Positions 9,409 through 16,977 of a DNA stretch of 64,000 nucleotides are shown here, piece after piece (positions within the stretch are counted from its first letter, which is position 1; each line of letters begins with the position of its first letter). The notes below the pieces were generated by a model. That model made no database searches, was not told where the DNA came from, and worked only from the letters and a program-made list of their open reading frames with translations. Source of the DNA: Taklimakanibacter deserti (GTDB taxonomy: Bacteria > Pseudomonadota > Alphaproteobacteria > Rhizobiales > Aestuariivirgaceae); NCBI GenBank assembly GCA_003574785.1, contig QORU01000010.1, forward strand, positions 248,001 through 312,000, read 5' to 3'. The position numbers and the translations under genes were made by a program.

Positions 9409-9435
9409 GACGATCCGCTCAGAGAGTGATTCAAG
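9398..9435. repeat. Short palindromic element, copy A
   Basis: Perfect 8-bp arms GAATCACT (9398-9405) and AGTGATTC (9425-9432) enclose 19 bases and end in AAG. The element covers the patatin stop codon. A related element in the same orientation is at 11027-11064. The two flank the subtilase module. Confidence 0.6.
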
Positions 9436-9453
9436 CCGGACCCGAGCCTCGCG

Positions 9454-9693
9454 CTACATCGCCCGGCGCGAGCGGTCCTCTTCGACGAAATCAATGCCGG
9501 TGCGCTTGCGGATATCGTCGAGGCGCTCCGCTTCGGCCTCGCCGGTCAGGATGCCGAAATCCTTGAGCTTGCCGGTATCGACCTTGCTCAAGCCGATGGC
9601 GTGGGTGAAGTCGGTGACCGTGATGCTGCCCGCTTCGAGCTTGACCTGGAGCTCGCGGCTCACCCCGATATGGATTCTCACGATCCTGGTCAT
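9454..9693 (-). CDS. 79-residue I9/propeptide-like partner of the subtilase
   Basis: This small acidic protein has no signal peptide. Its start overlaps the stop of the subtilase gene (ATGA), so it is translated from the same message. The last 35 residues (DFGILTGEAEAERLDDIRKR, then GIDFVEEDR) resemble the end of inhibitor I9 domains, the propeptides of subtilases, which typically finish with a helix and a VEEDR-like strand. My inference is a stand-alone propeptide that folds or inhibits the protease in trans. I cannot rule out an unrelated conserved hypothetical. Confidence 0.65.
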   Translation of the reverse strand: MTRIVRIHIGVSRELQVKLEAGSITVTDFTHAIGLSKVDTGKLKDFGILTGEAEAERLDDIRKRTGIDFVEEDRSRRAM

Positions 9694-10907
9694 GACACAG
9701 CACCGCTTTCAGCACCTGGCACGCGAACGAGGCCGGCGCCGAAATCGGCGGCGGGGCCCAGCGTCTGAGCGCTGATCTTCAGTCTATCCCAGAGTTCGCT
9801 CGCCGTCATCTTCGGCGTGTGCTCGAGCCACAGAGCGGCGATGCCAGCAATGTGCGGGGTGGCCATGGAGGTTCCCGCATAGGCCTCATAGCCCCCGCCC
9901 GGCGCGGCCGAATAGATATTGACCCCGGGCCCGGTCAGGTCGACGGCGCCGATGCCGTCCATCTCGGCCGAGCTGAAGCGCGCCACCGCGAGCGCCTGGT
10001 CGCAGGCGGCCACCGCCAGGACCGAGGGACAGGCGGCCGGATTGCCGACCGGGGCCGTCATCGCCGGCCGGTCGCTGTCATTGCCGGCGGCGGCCACGAT
10101 GATCGTGCCCGGATCGGCCTGCAAGGCGCGCTCGGCGATACGCTCATAGAGCGGGCTATAGGGCTCATCCACCGCGCGCTTCGAGCCGAGGCTCATCGAG
10201 ATGATGCGCGCCTTCTGCTCGATCGCCCATTGGATGGCATTGATGATCCCATCATCGAAGCCCTCGCCTTCGCTGTTGAGGACCTTGCCGACCAGGAGCG
10301 TGACGCCGGGCGCCACGCCATAGCGTCGCCCGGAAGCACTTTCGCTGGGGCCCGCCAGCGTGCCCGCCACGTGAGTGCCATGGCCGTTGCTGTCCTGGAC
10401 CGCTTCCCCCGTCACGAAGGATCGCAAATTCTTGCGCACGAGGCGCCCTTGAAAATCGGGATGATCGAGATCGATGCCGGTGTCGAGCACCGCGACGCGC
10501 ACGCCTTTGCCGGTGAGCTTCGCTTGCGGAGTGATGCCGATCGCCTGGAGCCCCCAGGTCAAGGTCGCCGTGTCCTCGAAGCGGGCCTCGGGGCGGACCT
10601 CGCCTGGGCCGCGCCTCGGGCGCGGAACGGTACGCCTGAGATTGGGCAGGACCGCCTCGACCTCGTCCAGCCGCGCAATGCGGGCGACTTGCTCGGGCCG
10701 CGCGCGGATGACGGCCACGCCCAGGAGCTGGAACAGGGTCGCTTCGACGCCCGCCTCATTGGCGAATTGCGCCGTCTGCGGCCGCTGCGCCTTGGCCGTT
10801 GCCCGCGCGCTCTTGAGGCCGATCCTGCGGCAGAGCGCCGTCATGCCGGTCTTGCCGGGCTTGCGAAACAACACGATGTGGATGTCGGGCGATGAAGCTT
10901 GCGGCAT
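9690..10907 (-). CDS. Intracellular S8 serine peptidase (subtilase)
   Basis: This 405-residue protein has the catalytic triad D142 (VAVLDTGID), H176 (NGHGTHVAGT) and S347 (AGTSMATPH), plus the oxyanion asparagine in AAAGND. There is no signal peptide, so it should act in the cytoplasm unless exported by an unseen route. Residues 1-95 form a propeptide-like region (FQLLGVAVIRARPEQVARIA, VEAVLPN). The downstream 79-residue gene is coupled to it by ATGA and also looks propeptide-like. The upstream 170 bases contain the second palindromic element. Confidence 0.92.
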   Translation of the reverse strand: MPQASSPDIHIVLFRKPGKTGMTALCRRIGLKSARATAKAQRPQTAQFANEAGVEATLFQLLGVAVIRARPEQVARIARLDEVEAVLPNLRRTVPRPRRGPGEVRPEARFEDTATLTWGLQAIGITPQAKLTGKGVRVAVLDTGIDLDHPDFQGRLVRKNLRSFVTGEAVQDSNGHGTHVAGTLAGPSESASGRRYGVAPGVTLLVGKVLNSEGEGFDDGIINAIQWAIEQKARIISMSLGSKRAVDEPYSPLYERIAERALQADPGTIIVAAAGNDSDRPAMTAPVGNPAACPSVLAVAACDQALAVARFSSAEMDGIGAVDLTGPGVNIYSAAPGGGYEAYAGTSMATPHIAGIAALWLEHTPKMTASELWDRLKISAQTLGPAADFGAGLVRVPGAESGAVS

Positions 10908-11026
10908 CGTTCAATCCTCGCGGGTGGGCAGAAGGACGTGCGCACAACAAACGCGAAAGAGACCGGACGGTCAAGGAACCGCAACGTCAAGGCGCAAGGC
11001 CGCCGCGATGGAATCACGAATCAAAC

Positions 11027-11064
11027 GAATCACTTGGACCAGACGTCTGAGAAAGCGATTCAAG
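11027..11064. repeat. Short palindromic element, copy B
   Basis: Arms GAATCACT (11027-11034) and AGCGATTC (11054-11061) differ from perfect pairing by one position. The ends match copy A at 9398-9435, including the final CAAG. The sequence just upstream has further GAATCA half-sites. It lies in the 173-base gap between the subtilase start and the tadA stop. Confidence 0.55.
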
Positions 11065-11080
11065 GTGGCGACGGTGCACC

Positions 11081-11542
11081 CTATTTACGGCGCTCCTGGA
11101 AGAACGCCCGAAGCAGCTTCTGCCCCCGCGCCTCGCTCAAGCCGCCATAGACCTCGGGGGCGTGATGGCAGGTGGGCTGGTTGAAGAACCGCGCCCCATG
11201 CTCGACGCCGCCCATCTTTTCGTCGCCCGCGGCAAAATAGAGCCGCCTTATGCGGGCGAAGGAGATGGCGGCGGCGCACATGGCGCAAGGCTCGAGCGTC
11301 ACATAAAGATCGCAGCCCGCGAGCCTTTCGCTGCCGAGCCTCGCCGCGGCGTCGCGAATGGCGAGAAGCTCGGCATGGGCCGTCGGATCTTTGAGCTCGA
11401 TCGTGCGATTTCCGGCTTTTGCCATCACATTGCCCGACTGATCGACAATGACACAGCCAATGGGGACTTCGCCGCGCCCGCCGGCTGATTCGGCCTCGGC
11501 AAAAGCCAGCGACATCGGATCTGGCGGTTGATCGTGCTTCAT
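11081..11542 (-). CDS. tadA: tRNA-specific adenosine deaminase
   Basis: TadA converts the wobble adenosine 34 of tRNA-Arg(ACG) to inosine. The 153-residue product shows the zinc and catalytic residues in TAHAE (general acid Glu) and EPCAMCAAA, and the family segment GEVPIGCVIVD. The open frame runs far upstream, but the homologous region begins at SLAFAEAES, so the ATG at 11542 (MKHDQ) is chosen; the alternative at 11515 lacks a ribosome site. It is divergent from rluB with only 30 bases between the starts, a usual arrangement in Rhizobiales. Confidence 0.94.
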   Translation of the reverse strand: MKHDQPPDPMSLAFAEAESAGGRGEVPIGCVIVDQSGNVMAKAGNRTIELKDPTAHAELLAIRDAAARLGSERLAGCDLYVTLEPCAMCAAAISFARIRRLYFAAGDEKMGGVEHGARFFNQPTCHHAPEVYGGLSEARGQKLLRAFFQERRK

Positions 11543-11572
11543 GCTTGCCCCACAAGACGCGAAAGGTGTCAG

Positions 11573-12376
11573 ATGGTCAAGGAAAGCGCCTTTGAGGGGG
11601 AACGCATCGCCAAGGCGATCGCCAGGGCCGGCCTGTGCTCCAGGCGCGATGCCGAGCGGCTGATCACCGAAGGACGTGTCAGGCTCAATGGCAAGGTCCT
11701 CGCCTCGCCCGCCATCAATGTCACACCTCAGGACGTGGTCCTGGTCGACGGCAAGCCCTTGCCGCAGAAGGAGTCGAGCCGGCTGTGGCGCTACCACAAG
11801 CCCGCCGGGCTGGTGACCAGCCACAAGGATCCCGAAGGCCGGCGCACCGTCTTCGATGCCTTGCGCGAGCAATTGCCGCGAGTGATCTCGATCGGCCGGC
11901 TCGACATCAATACCGAGGGCCTGCTGCTCCTGACCAATGACGGGGAGCTCGCCCGGCTCCTCGAGCTGCCGGCGACCGGCTGGGTCAGGCGCTATCGGGT
12001 GCGCGCCTATGGCCGGCCCGATCCTGAGGCGCTCGACAAGCTCAAGGGCGGTGTCACCATCGAGGGCGTGCATTACGGGCCGATCGAGGCAGAGATCGAC
12101 AAGATGCAGGGCGACAATGCCTGGCTCACCATCGCCATCCGCGAGGGCAAGAACCGCGAGGTGAAGAAGATCTGCGAGTATCTGGGACTCCAGGTCAATC
12201 GGCTGATCCGCACTTCCTTCGGTCCCTTCCAGCTCGGCGAGCTCGAACGCGGCCAAGTGGCGGAAGTGCCGGCGCGCGTGCTCAGCGAACAACTGGGACG
12301 GAAGGTTTCCGCACCCGCGCCAAAGCCCGAGCAGCGCCGGACCGAGGCCAAGACGGCAAACCGCGGCCGGGCTTGA
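11573..12376 (+). CDS. rluB: Large-subunit rRNA pseudouridine synthase, RluB type
   Basis: This 267-residue protein has an N-terminal S4 RNA-binding domain (ERIAKAIARAGLCSRRDAER) and a RsuA-family catalytic domain with the catalytic aspartate in GRLDINTEGLLLLTNDGEL and the later EGKNREVKKI. It should isomerise a uridine of 23S rRNA helix 80; RluB, RluE and RluF are hard to separate by eye. The tail (APAPKPEQRRTEAK) is low-complexity and basic. The ATG at 11573 follows AAGG; an upstream in-frame codon is rejected because it would overlap tadA. Confidence 0.9.
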   Translation: MVKESAFEGERIAKAIARAGLCSRRDAERLITEGRVRLNGKVLASPAINVTPQDVVLVDGKPLPQKESSRLWRYHKPAGLVTSHKDPEGRRTVFDALREQLPRVISIGRLDINTEGLLLLTNDGELARLLELPATGWVRRYRVRAYGRPDPEALDKLKGGVTIEGVHYGPIEAEIDKMQGDNAWLTIAIREGKNREVKKICEYLGLQVNRLIRTSFGPFQLGELERGQVAEVPARVLSEQLGRKVSAPAPKPEQRRTEAKTANRGRA

Positions 12377-12400
12377 TTGTGCCACCCATTGTGCTATGGG
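12373..12400 (+). promoter_or_regulatory. Candidate sigma-70 promoter for the leader RNA
   Basis: TTGATT at 12373-12378 and TATGGG at 12395-12400 are 16 bases apart. Transcription would begin near 12406-12408, at the ATG of the short leader frame, which suggests a leaderless message. Confidence 0.4.
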
Positions 12401-12407
12401 CCCGCCC

Positions 12408-12476
12408 ATGAAACTGAAACCCGCCATCACGCAACAAACGTCCGGCAACAACCGGCGTGCGCTCCCTTGCGCGTGA
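12408..12476 (+). CDS. Putative 22-residue leader peptide
   Basis: A short frame begins MKLKPAITQQ and ends NNRRALPCA before TGA. It contains two adjacent Arg codons (CGG CGT) after two Asn codons. The RNA around it can fold: CATCACGC (12425-12432) pairs perfectly with GCGTGATG (12471-12478), which includes the stop codon, and CCGG (12442-12445) pairs with CCGG (12452-12455). A rho-independent terminator follows at 12520 and the LysE-family gene starts at 12590. This is the usual layout of a transcription attenuator. The peptide itself is not recognised. Confidence 0.5.
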   Translation: MKLKPAITQQTSGNNRRALPCA

Positions 12477-12519
12477 TGACGAGGACCATCCTTTAAGATT
12501 TCCCCATCCCGCTTCAGTG

Positions 12520-12547
12520 CCCGCCTTTCAACCCGGCGGGGCTTTTT
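12520..12547 (+). terminator. Rho-independent terminator/attenuator before the LysE gene
   Basis: CCCGCC (12520-12525) and GGCGGG (12535-12540) form a 6-bp GC stem with a 9-base loop, followed by GCTTTTT. It lies between the leader frame and the exporter gene. It could end rluB transcription, act as an attenuator, or both. Confidence 0.65.
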
Positions 12548-12589
12548 CATGAGTCATGACCTCCCCGCTTTGATTTTCAGGAGAGTTCG

Positions 12590-13222
12590 ATGACTGACCT
12601 TGCAAGCCTTTTTCCCATTTTCATCAAGTCCATGGGCTTCGGCCTCGCGGTCGCGGCCCCGGTCGGACCGATGAGCATCCTGTGCATGCGCCGCAGCCTC
12701 ACGATCGGCTGGCGTCATGGCCTCGCGACCGGTTTCGGCATCGCCGCGGGCGACGGGCTCTATGCCGCCGTCGCGGCGCTCGGCCTCACCGGCATCTCGG
12801 CCTTCATGCTGGCCTATGACCGGCCGCTGCATCTCGCGGCCGGCCTCTTCCTGCTCTATCTCGGGCTCAAGACCTTCTGGCGCAACGGTGACGACGGCGC
12901 CCCGGCCGCTATGCCCACTGCCGCCTCGACGGGGCGCGCCTTCTGGGGCTCGCTGCTGCTCACCCTTACCAATCCCCCGACCATCATCATGTTCGCCGCG
13001 ATCTTCGCGGCGCTGGCGCCGAAAGCGGGCTTCGAGCCGGTGAGCGCTTTGGCGACGGTCGGCGGCGTCACCTTGGGCTCGCTCCTCTGGTGGTGCTTCA
13101 TCGTCGCCTGCGTGACGGCCTTCCGCCATGCGCTCGGGCGGCGGGTCCGGCTGTGGATCGACCGCCTGGCGGGGAGCTTCCTCGTCTTCTTCGGCATAGC
13201 CGAAATCCGCCGCAGCCTGTAG
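12590..13222 (+). CDS. LysE/RhtB family amino-acid exporter
   Basis: This 210-residue inner-membrane protein has about six hydrophobic segments. The family signature is at the N-terminus (GLAVAAPVGPMSILCMRRSL, then GWRHGLATGFGIAAGD), with NPPTIIMFAAIF in the middle. The family exports amino acids such as lysine, arginine, threonine or homoserine lactones; the substrate here is not fixed by sequence. CAGGAGAG precedes the ATG. A possible leader-peptide attenuator upstream contains tandem Arg codons, a hint of regulation by aminoacyl-tRNA supply. rsmD starts 11 bases downstream. Confidence 0.86.
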   Translation: MTDLASLFPIFIKSMGFGLAVAAPVGPMSILCMRRSLTIGWRHGLATGFGIAAGDGLYAAVAALGLTGISAFMLAYDRPLHLAAGLFLLYLGLKTFWRNGDDGAPAAMPTAASTGRAFWGSLLLTLTNPPTIIMFAAIFAALAPKAGFEPVSALATVGGVTLGSLLWWCFIVACVTAFRHALGRRVRLWIDRLAGSFLVFFGIAEIRRSL

Positions 13223-13233
13223 GAACCGCCCTC

Positions 13234-13791
13234 ATGCGCATCGTCGGCGGAAAATTCAAAGGTCACGGCCTCCAAGGCCCCAAGAGGCAAGCGACGCGGC
13301 CGACATCCGACCGCGTCAGGGAAGCGATCTTCAACATCCTGGCGCATGGGATTCAGGATTTCACGATCGAGGGGGCCCGCGTCCTCGACCTCTTTGCCGG
13401 CACCGGGGCGATGGGGCTCGAGGCCCTGTCGCGCGGCGCCAGATTCTGCCAGTTCGTCGATGACTCGGCCGAGGCGCGCGGCATCATCCGGCGCAATGCC
13501 GATGCGCTCGGCGTCATCGGCCAATGCAAGATCTGGCGGCGCGATGCGGCGCGGCTCGGCCCCGCCGCACCGCAGCCGGGCTTCGATCTCGTCTTCGCCG
13601 ATCCGCCCTACAACAAGGGTCTCGGCACGAAGGCGCTCGCGTCGCTGGTCGAGGGCCAATGGCTCAACAACGGCGCCATCGTCGTGATCGAGGAAGCCGA
13701 GCGGGCGGAGCTCGCCTCTCCGCCCGAGCTCGCCGAGATCGACCGCCGCGTCTATGGCGAGACGCAGATCCTCATCGCGCGCCAGGCTTAG
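13234..13791 (+). CDS. rsmD: 16S rRNA (guanine966-N2)-methyltransferase
   Basis: The 185-residue methyltransferase starts MRIVGGKFKGHGL, typical for RsmD. It shows TRPTSDRVREAIFNIL, the SAM-binding loop LDLFAGTGAMGLEALSRGA and the catalytic motif FADPPYNKG. It methylates G966 of 16S rRNA in the assembling small subunit. It lies 11 bases after the exporter gene and follows rluB in the backbone order seen in Rhizobiales. Its stop overlaps that of the convergent AraC-family gene by four bases. Confidence 0.94.
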   Translation: MRIVGGKFKGHGLQGPKRQATRPTSDRVREAIFNILAHGIQDFTIEGARVLDLFAGTGAMGLEALSRGARFCQFVDDSAEARGIIRRNADALGVIGQCKIWRRDAARLGPAAPQPGFDLVFADPPYNKGLGTKALASLVEGQWLNNGAIVVIEEAERAELASPPELAEIDRRVYGETQILIARQA

Positions 13792-14726
13792 GCCGGGGTG
13801 AAAGCCGTGCGCCTGATGGCTTGCGGTGGCTGGCCGAAGGCCCGGAGGAAAGCACGGCGCATGCGCTCGCGGTCGACAAAGCCGGCCTCGGCCGCCACCA
13901 CATCGATCGGATGCCGGCTCTCTTCCATCATCAATCGCGCCGCCTCGACCCTGAGATGCTCGACCGCCTTGGCGGGCGACTGTCCGGTCTCCGCCCGGAA
14001 AGCGCGGCTGAATTGGCGCGGGCTCAGATGGGCCACTTTCGCCAGCTCCTCGACGCTCAACTCTTTCCGCAGGTTGCGCCGCGCATAGGTCAGCACCGTC
14101 TGGATGCGATCGGATTTGGCATCCATCTCGAGCAAGACCGAATGCTGCGACTGGCCGCCGGCGCGGCGGTGATAGACGACGAGCTTGCGCGCGACCAAGC
14201 GGGAGAGCTCCAGGCCGAAATCCTTCTCGATCATGCCGAGCGCCAGGTCGATGCCGGCGGTCATGCCGGCCGACGTCCACACCGCACCGTCGATGATGAA
14301 AATGCGGTCTTCCTCGACCTTCACGCGCGGGAAGCGCGCCTGCAGGTCGCGCGCGAAGGCCCAGTGGGTGGTGGCGCGCCGGCCATCGAGCAGGCCCGCC
14401 TCGGCCAGGATGAAGGCGCCCGTGCAAATGGCGGCCATGCGCCGGGTCTTTGGCAGCGCCTCGCGCAACAGCGCCAGCAGCCCTGCGCTCGAGGGCGCAG
14501 GGCTCAGCAAGCCGCCGACGATCAGCGTGTCGAAGGCCCCGCCCGCGAAGGCCCTTGTGTCCACCTTGGCGCCGAGCGAGCTCGGCAGCGGCCCTCCCTC
14601 CTCCGACAAGAGATGGATGTCATAGAGCGTCTCGCCGGCGCTCACATTGGCGAGCTCAAAGGCCGACGGAGCGGCGAGGCTCATCGCCTGGAAGCCCGAG
14701 GAAAGGACAAAACCGATGCGGAGCAT
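13788..14726 (-). CDS. GlxA-type AraC family regulator (DJ-1/PfpI + HTH)
   Basis: The 312-residue protein has an N-terminal DJ-1/PfpI-like domain (residues 1-165, with ICTGAFILAEAGLLDG and THW) followed by two AraC helix-turn-helix motifs (SVEELAKVAHLSPRQFSRAF and IDVVAAEAGFVDRERMRRAF). Such regulators sense small metabolites through the DJ-1-like domain. The gene is divergent from the SDR at 14834, with 107 bases between. That gap contains a 21-bp-spaced direct repeat that could be its binding site. Confidence 0.9.
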   Translation of the reverse strand: MLRIGFVLSSGFQAMSLAAPSAFELANVSAGETLYDIHLLSEEGGPLPSSLGAKVDTRAFAGGAFDTLIVGGLLSPAPSSAGLLALLREALPKTRRMAAICTGAFILAEAGLLDGRRATTHWAFARDLQARFPRVKVEEDRIFIIDGAVWTSAGMTAGIDLALGMIEKDFGLELSRLVARKLVVYHRRAGGQSQHSVLLEMDAKSDRIQTVLTYARRNLRKELSVEELAKVAHLSPRQFSRAFRAETGQSPAKAVEHLRVEAARLMMEESRHPIDVVAAEAGFVDRERMRRAFLRAFGQPPQAIRRTAFTPA

Positions 14727-14738
14727 GAGACCTCACAA

Positions 14739-14773
14739 TGTCCTGAAAGGTGGTATATATGTCATTCAAGACA
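14739..14773. promoter_or_regulatory. Candidate AraC-family operator in a divergent promoter
   Basis: The half-sites TGTCCTGAAAG (14739-14749) and TGTCATTCAAG (14760-14770) match at 8 of 11 positions and are 21 bases apart, two helical turns, as is usual for AraC-type dimers. The second also forms TGTC-N6-GACA. TATATAT between them could be a -10 element. Confidence 0.45.
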
Positions 14774-14833
14774 CCACTTCCAGGTCCCATGTGAGCTCCT
14801 GCCGGCGCAGTTGCCGGCGGAAGGAGCCCTCTC

Positions 14834-15640
14834 ATGACGACCCCCACCCCCAAGGGCACGGCCCTTGTCACCGGCGCCTCCTCAGGCATCGGCGCCATCT
14901 ACGCCGACCGCCTGGCCAAGGCCGGCTATGACCTCATCCTCGTCGCGCGCAGCGCCGACCGCCTCACGGAGATCGCCAAGCGGCTGACCGATGCCAGCGG
15001 ACGCTCGATCGAGACGCTCGCCGCCGACCTCACTGAGCGCCACGACCTCGCCCGCGTCGAGGCGGTCCTGAAATCCGACCAGAGCATCACGCTCCTCGTC
15101 AACAATGCCGGCATCGCCGCGGTCACGCCGCTGCTGCAATCCAATGTCGATGAGATGGAGCGGATGATCGCGCTCAATGTGACGGCGCCGACCCGGCTTG
15201 CCTATGCCGCGGCCCCGGCCTTCGTGGCGCGAGGTTCAGGCACCATCATCAACATCGCCTCGATCGTCGCCATCAATCCCAAGCTCCTCAACGGCGTCTA
15301 TTCCGGCAGCAAGGCCTTCGTGCTCGCTTTCTCGCAGTCGCTCGAGAACGAGCTCGCCGATAAAGGTATTCGCGTCCAGGCGGTCCTGCCCGGCGCCACC
15401 GCGACCAATCTGTGGGACAACGCCGGCTTCCCCGTAAGCAACCTGCCCAAGGAGATCGTGATGTCGACCGAAGACATGGTCGATGCGGCACTGGCGGGGC
15501 TCGCGCAGGGCGAGTTCGTCACCATTCCGGCCCTGCCCGACAGCGCCGATTGGGACGCCTTCGAGACGGCGCGCAATGCCTTAGCGCCCAATCTGTCGCT
15601 CGCTCAGCCGGCCGCACGCTACCGGCCCGCACAGGACTAG
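14834..15640 (+). CDS. Short-chain dehydrogenase/reductase
   Basis: This 268-residue Rossmann-fold SDR has the cofactor motif LVTGASSGIGAIYADRL, the structural NNAGI, the serine region INIASI and the catalytic YSGSK. The Arg in LVARSADRL suggests NADP(H). The substrate is unknown. It is divergent from a GlxA-type AraC regulator that probably controls it. Its stop overlaps that of the convergent tautomerase gene. Confidence 0.9.
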   Translation: MTTPTPKGTALVTGASSGIGAIYADRLAKAGYDLILVARSADRLTEIAKRLTDASGRSIETLAADLTERHDLARVEAVLKSDQSITLLVNNAGIAAVTPLLQSNVDEMERMIALNVTAPTRLAYAAAPAFVARGSGTIINIASIVAINPKLLNGVYSGSKAFVLAFSQSLENELADKGIRVQAVLPGATATNLWDNAGFPVSNLPKEIVMSTEDMVDAALAGLAQGEFVTIPALPDSADWDAFETARNALAPNLSLAQPAARYRPAQD

Positions 15641-15843
15641 CCGCGCGCCTGCCGGCGGAATTCCCCGACCGGCAGGCCGCCCACGCCCCAGTCTTCGAGC
15701 GCAATCTCGTCGATCACCACGAAGGTCGTCGCCGGGCTCTTGTCGAGAATGTCGACCAGGAGATCGGTGACGCCCTTGATGAGCCGGGCTTTCTGCGCCG
15801 CCGTTGCGCCCTCGCGCGTGATCTTGATGTTCACATAAGGCAT
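15637..15843 (-). CDS. 4-oxalocrotonate tautomerase family protein
   Basis: This 68-residue enzyme begins MPYVNIKITREG. The proline after Met is the catalytic base of the tautomerase superfamily, and the helix AAQKARLIKGVTDLLVDIL fits the small 4-OT subunit. These enzymes ketonise dienols or act on halogenated or quinone-like acids. The ATG shares one base with the TGA of the NTF2-like gene (TGATG). It is the last gene of a three-gene unit that begins with a GST. Confidence 0.85.
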   Translation of the reverse strand: MPYVNIKITREGATAAQKARLIKGVTDLLVDILDKSPATTFVVIDEIALEDWGVGGLPVGEFRRQARG

Positions 15844-16244
15844 CAGGCCTCCTCCTTGATGTCGAAATGAAAGACCTTGGCGATGATGCGCCACTCGCCA
15901 TCGAGGCAGACCAGGGTGAGAAAGTCGGTGAAGTGTTTGACGCCGATCGAGCATTCGGCGCGCACGAAGGCCGTCACCGGGCCCGCGAACTCGATCGACA
16001 GGATGCGATCGGTCCGGAGCTCGCCGCGGCTTGCCGGCGACGGCCTTTGATCGACGATCGGGAAGTACTCGTCCATCGCAAGCCTTGTCAGCGTGCCTTC
16101 GGTGGCGCAGGCGTAAATGGCCTGAGGGTGGAATATCCGCTTGAGATGGCTTGTGTCGCTGTGATGCAGGCCCTCGAAATAATCCGAGAGTGCGGCAACA
16201 ATATCGCCATAACGCGGGTCGAGATTCTGGGGACGGTCGAGCAT
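15843..16244 (-). CDS. NTF2-like (lumazine-binding type) protein
   Basis: This 133-residue protein has a single NTF2-like fold: YFEGLHHSDTSHLKRIFHPQ, then FTDFLTLVCLDGEWRIIAKV. It matches the putative lumazine-binding subgroup. Members are small enzymes or binding proteins of varied function. The ATG at 16244 has a strong GGAGG. It is coupled by one-base overlaps (TGATG) to the GST upstream and the tautomerase downstream, so the three products are probably made together. Confidence 0.78.
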   Translation of the reverse strand: MLDRPQNLDPRYGDIVAALSDYFEGLHHSDTSHLKRIFHPQAIYACATEGTLTRLAMDEYFPIVDQRPSPASRGELRTDRILSIEFAGPVTAFVRAECSIGVKHFTDFLTLVCLDGEWRIIAKVFHFDIKEEA

Positions 16245-16852
16245 CACGCGCCTCCTTCCGCCTTGAGCGCCGCCTGCACCGCCTCGCGCATGCCGATGCG
16301 CTCGACGAAGGCGCCAAGATTGGGCCATTTGGCGAAGCCGATCCCCGTGGGCTTGGCCCAGCCGGCGATCACGAAGAGATAAGGGTCGGCAATCGTATAG
16401 GTCTCGCCCAGAAGATAGCGGCGGCCGTCGGACAGCAGTTTTTCGAAATGATCGAAGAGGCGCCCGACATTTTTTGACGCATTGCGCTTGGCGTCCTCGG
16501 GTGCTGCCGCGGTGAAGAGCGGGCCGAAAGCCTTGTGCAATTCGGAGCTGAGGAAATTGAGATGCTCGTGCAGCCGCGCCCGCGGCAAGCTGCCGGTCGG
16601 CGGTGTGAGCCGCGTTTCGGGCTTCTGGTCGGCGAGATACTGGATGATCGCCGCACCCTCGGTGAGGATTTCGCCGTCATCGAGCTCGAGCGCCGGGACA
16701 TAGCCTTTGGCATTCACGCGAAGATAATCGGCACCGGTCGCGGTTTTCTTGGTCGCCATGTCGACCCGTTCGAGAGCGAAGGGAAGGCCGAGCTCGCGCA
16801 GCACGATGTGGGGCGAGAGCGAGCAGGCGCCGGGAGAATAATAGAGCTTCAT
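16244..16852 (-). CDS. Glutathione S-transferase (beta-class-like)
   Basis: The 202-residue protein starts MKLYYSPGACSLSPHIVLRE, the beta-class GST signature with Cys10 as the likely active residue. The N-terminal thioredoxin-like domain includes KGYVPALELDDG and LTEGAAIIQYLAD; the C-terminal part is helical with TIADPYLFV. The ATG at 16852 is preceded by GAGGA. It leads a GST-NTF2-tautomerase unit, a gene set suited to a reactive or aromatic compound. An HxlR-type regulator is divergent from it. Confidence 0.9.
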   Translation of the reverse strand: MKLYYSPGACSLSPHIVLRELGLPFALERVDMATKKTATGADYLRVNAKGYVPALELDDGEILTEGAAIIQYLADQKPETRLTPPTGSLPRARLHEHLNFLSSELHKAFGPLFTAAAPEDAKRNASKNVGRLFDHFEKLLSDGRRYLLGETYTIADPYLFVIAGWAKPTGIGFAKWPNLGAFVERIGMREAVQAALKAEGGA

Positions 16853-16900
16853 GATCGGGTCCTCGTGTTGAACATTGACTGCCACGAGATAGGCGACGAT

Positions 16901-16935
16901 GGTTACCTTTTGAAACCCCCTAACTTGATGTAACC
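16901..16935. promoter_or_regulatory. Candidate HxlR operator between the GST and regulator genes
   Basis: GGTTAC (16901-16906) and GTAACC (16930-16935) form an inverted repeat with a 23-base spacer in the 125-base divergent gap. It is placed to control both promoters. Confidence 0.4.
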
Positions 16936-16977
16936 GCCATTTTGAGGTATCCATCCGGAAACCGGAAAATTTTCGTG

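Noticed and set aside
11543..12550. Long upstream extension of the tadA frame
   Set aside because: It is antisense to rluB; TadA homology begins close to 11542.
13524..14837. 437-residue frame overlapping rsmD and the AraC gene
   Set aside because: Out of frame with rsmD and antisense to the regulator; no recognisable domain.
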